Part shown: positions 24,213-25,366 of the stretch, piece by piece | Position numbering within the stretch: position 1 is the stretch's first letter | Layout: each line of letters opens with the position of its first letter | Source: JAOUJD01 sp963841815 | GTDB lineage: Bacteria; Pseudomonadota; Gammaproteobacteria; Burkholderiales; Burkholderiaceae_F | Length of the DNA stretch: 25,366 bases | Assembly: GCA_963841815.1 (NCBI GenBank) | Contig: CAWJEE010000002.1 | Span: forward strand, 1 to 25,366 | Direction: 5' to 3' | Notes under the pieces: generated by a model | Databases searched by the model: none | Told to the model about the DNA's origin: nothing | What the model saw: the letters and a program-made list of their open reading frames with translations, nothing else | Made by a program: the position numbers and the translations under genes

Positions 24213-25366
24213 TCACTGCCAGGGCAATGAGTACGTTTTCGTGTTGGTGAAGCTCTTCATTGCTTCCAGCACGCCTTCCTTGTACCCGAGGCCGGAGTCC
24301 TTGATTCCACCGAAAGGCGTGAGTTCGAGCCGGTATCCCGGCACTTCGCGCACGTTGACGGTCCCGACGTTCAGCTCCGAGATGAAGCGGGTGATGTAGT
24401 CGAGCCGGTTGGTGCAGACGGCCGACGACAGTCCGTACGCAGTCGAGTTGCTGATCGCGATCGCCTCGTCGATCGAGCCGAAGCGGATCACCGGCGACAC
24501 GGGCCCGAACGTCTCCTCCTTCACGAGCGGCATGTCGGGTACGACGCGGTCGACCACGGTCGGCGCGTACAGCGCCCCGCGGCGGACGTGACCGGCGAGC
24601 ACCCGGGCACCGCTCGCAACCGCGCCATCGACGCGTGCCTCGAACTCGCGCGCCGCGGCTTCGTCGATCACCGTGCCCATGTCGATGTCCGGATCGAGCG
24701 GGTCGCCGTGCTTCAGGGCCCTGGTTTTGAGCACCAGGCGGTCGACGAAGTCGTCAGCGACGCTCGCATGCACCAGCATGCGCTTGACGGCAGTGCAGCG
24801 TTGTCCCGAGTTCCTGTACGAGCCGCTGGCCGCCAGCGTCGCCGCTTCCTCGACGTCGGCATCCTCCATCACGATGATCGGATCGTTGCCGCCGAGTTCC
24901 AGGACCTGCCGCTTGTAGACCGCCTTGCCCGCGATGTACTTGCCGACCGCCACGCCGCCCGTGAAGGTCACGAGGTCGATGTCCGGGTTGGTCAGCATCT
25001 CGTCGGCGATCTCGCGCGGATCCCCGGTCAGCACCGAGAGCATCGGACCGGGCAGGCCGGCCTCGTACAGGACATCGGCGAGCACGTACGCGGCCAGCGG
25101 CGTCTTCTCGCTCGGCTTCAGCACGACGCGGTTGTTGGTGGCCACGGCCGGCGCCACCTTGTGGATCACCTGGTTCAGCGGATGGTTGAACGGCGTGATC
25201 GCGGCGATGACGCCGAGCAGCGGCTCGCGCATCGTGTAGACCTTGCGCTTCTTCCCGTGCGGGGTCAAGTCGCACGAGAAGACCTGTCCGTCGTCGACCA
25301 GCGCCTGGTTGGCGGCGAACAGCAGGACGTCGCTCGCACGGCCGACTTCGTATTGCGTGTCCTTCA
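24213..25366 (-). CDS. phnY: Phosphonoacetaldehyde dehydrogenase, N-terminal part beyond window
   Basis: The visible 383 residues run in frame off the right edge. They match the aldehyde dehydrogenase subgroup of phosphonate operons: DTQYEVGRASDVLLFAANQA, DGQVFSCDLTPHGKKRKVYT, PFNHPLNQVIHKVAPA, VTFTGGVAVGK, the catalytic Cys in NSGQRCTAVKR, and LELGGNDP carrying the general-base Glu. The C-terminal block NVREVPGYRLELTPFGG with SFTNTKTYSLPW is characteristic of this subgroup, not of generic succinate-semialdehyde enzymes. It oxidises phosphonoacetaldehyde to phosphonoacetate with NAD+, in the 2-aminoethylphosphonate route via PhnW, PhnY and PhnA. About 95 N-terminal residues are missing. A TTG near 25268 is internal and not a start. 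Confidence 0.9.
   Translation of the reverse strand, partial: KDTQYEVGRASDVLLFAANQALVDDGQVFSCDLTPHGKKRKVYTMREPLLGVIAAITPFNHPLNQVIHKVAPAVATNNRVVLKPSEKTPLAAYVLADVLYEAGLPGPMLSVLTGDPREIADEMLTNPDIDLVTFTGGVAVGKYIAGKAVYKRQVLELGGNDPIIVMEDADVEEAATLAASGSYRNSGQRCTAVKRMLVHASVADDFVDRLVLKTRALKHGDPLDPDIDMGTVIDEAAAREFEARVDGAVASGARVLAGHVRRGALYAPTVVDRVVPDMPLVKEETFGPVSPVIRFGSIDEAIAISNSTAYGLSSAVCTNRLDYITRFISELNVGTVNVREVPGYRLELTPFGGIKDSGLGYKEGVLEAMKSFTNTKTYSLPWQ

Overview
The window is about 25 kb of GC-rich (roughly two-thirds G+C) chromosomal DNA. It most likely comes from a betaproteobacterium: the block kdsD-kdsC-lptC-lptA-lptB-rpoN-hpf-ptsN-hprK-rapZ, the divergent cation/proton antiporter next to kdsD, and the uvrA-MFS-ssb order are typical of that group. 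I saw no tRNA, rRNA, CRISPR array, insertion sequence or prophage.

Left edge (1-1414): a badly broken mutY remnant on the + strand converges on a LON-domain gene whose stop codon is out of frame. Positions 1414-10878, read on the - strand, hold one large block. It makes Kdo precursors (kdsD, kdsC), bridges the periplasm for LPS export (lptC, lptA, lptB), encodes sigma-54 (rpoN), hibernation factor (hpf) and the nitrogen-PTS regulators (ptsN, hprK), and ends with rapZ. Two genes interrupt it. An Ada-like methyltransferase lies antisense between hpf and ptsN. A small PsiF-repeat protein with its own terminator lies between hprK and rapZ.

Positions 10990-19136: a KefB/YbaL-type antiporter and a secreted histidine phosphatase face the convergent uvrA. 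An MFS transporter and ssb then run divergently from uvrA, followed by an orphan FixJ-type response regulator. A non-coding stretch (19137-19482) ends in a strong intrinsic terminator.

Positions 19483-25366 (- strand): a phosphonate/phosphate locus. In transcription order it holds phosphonoacetaldehyde dehydrogenase (cut by the window edge), a Na/Pi cotransporter with a PhoU-like tail, and a PhnZ-type HD-domain oxygenase. A thioredoxin-like lipoprotein and a HisN-type phosphatase follow. The first three fit oxidative phosphonate breakdown coupled to phosphate handling.

A recurring oddity is single-base frameshifts in otherwise well-conserved genes: hprK, the histidine phosphatase (two that cancel), the thioredoxin-like lipoprotein and the LON gene. 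At least seven frame changes are packed into the mutY remnant at the window edge. This may be real gene decay or uncorrected read error; several shifts sit in short homopolymers, and the density is highest at the left end.
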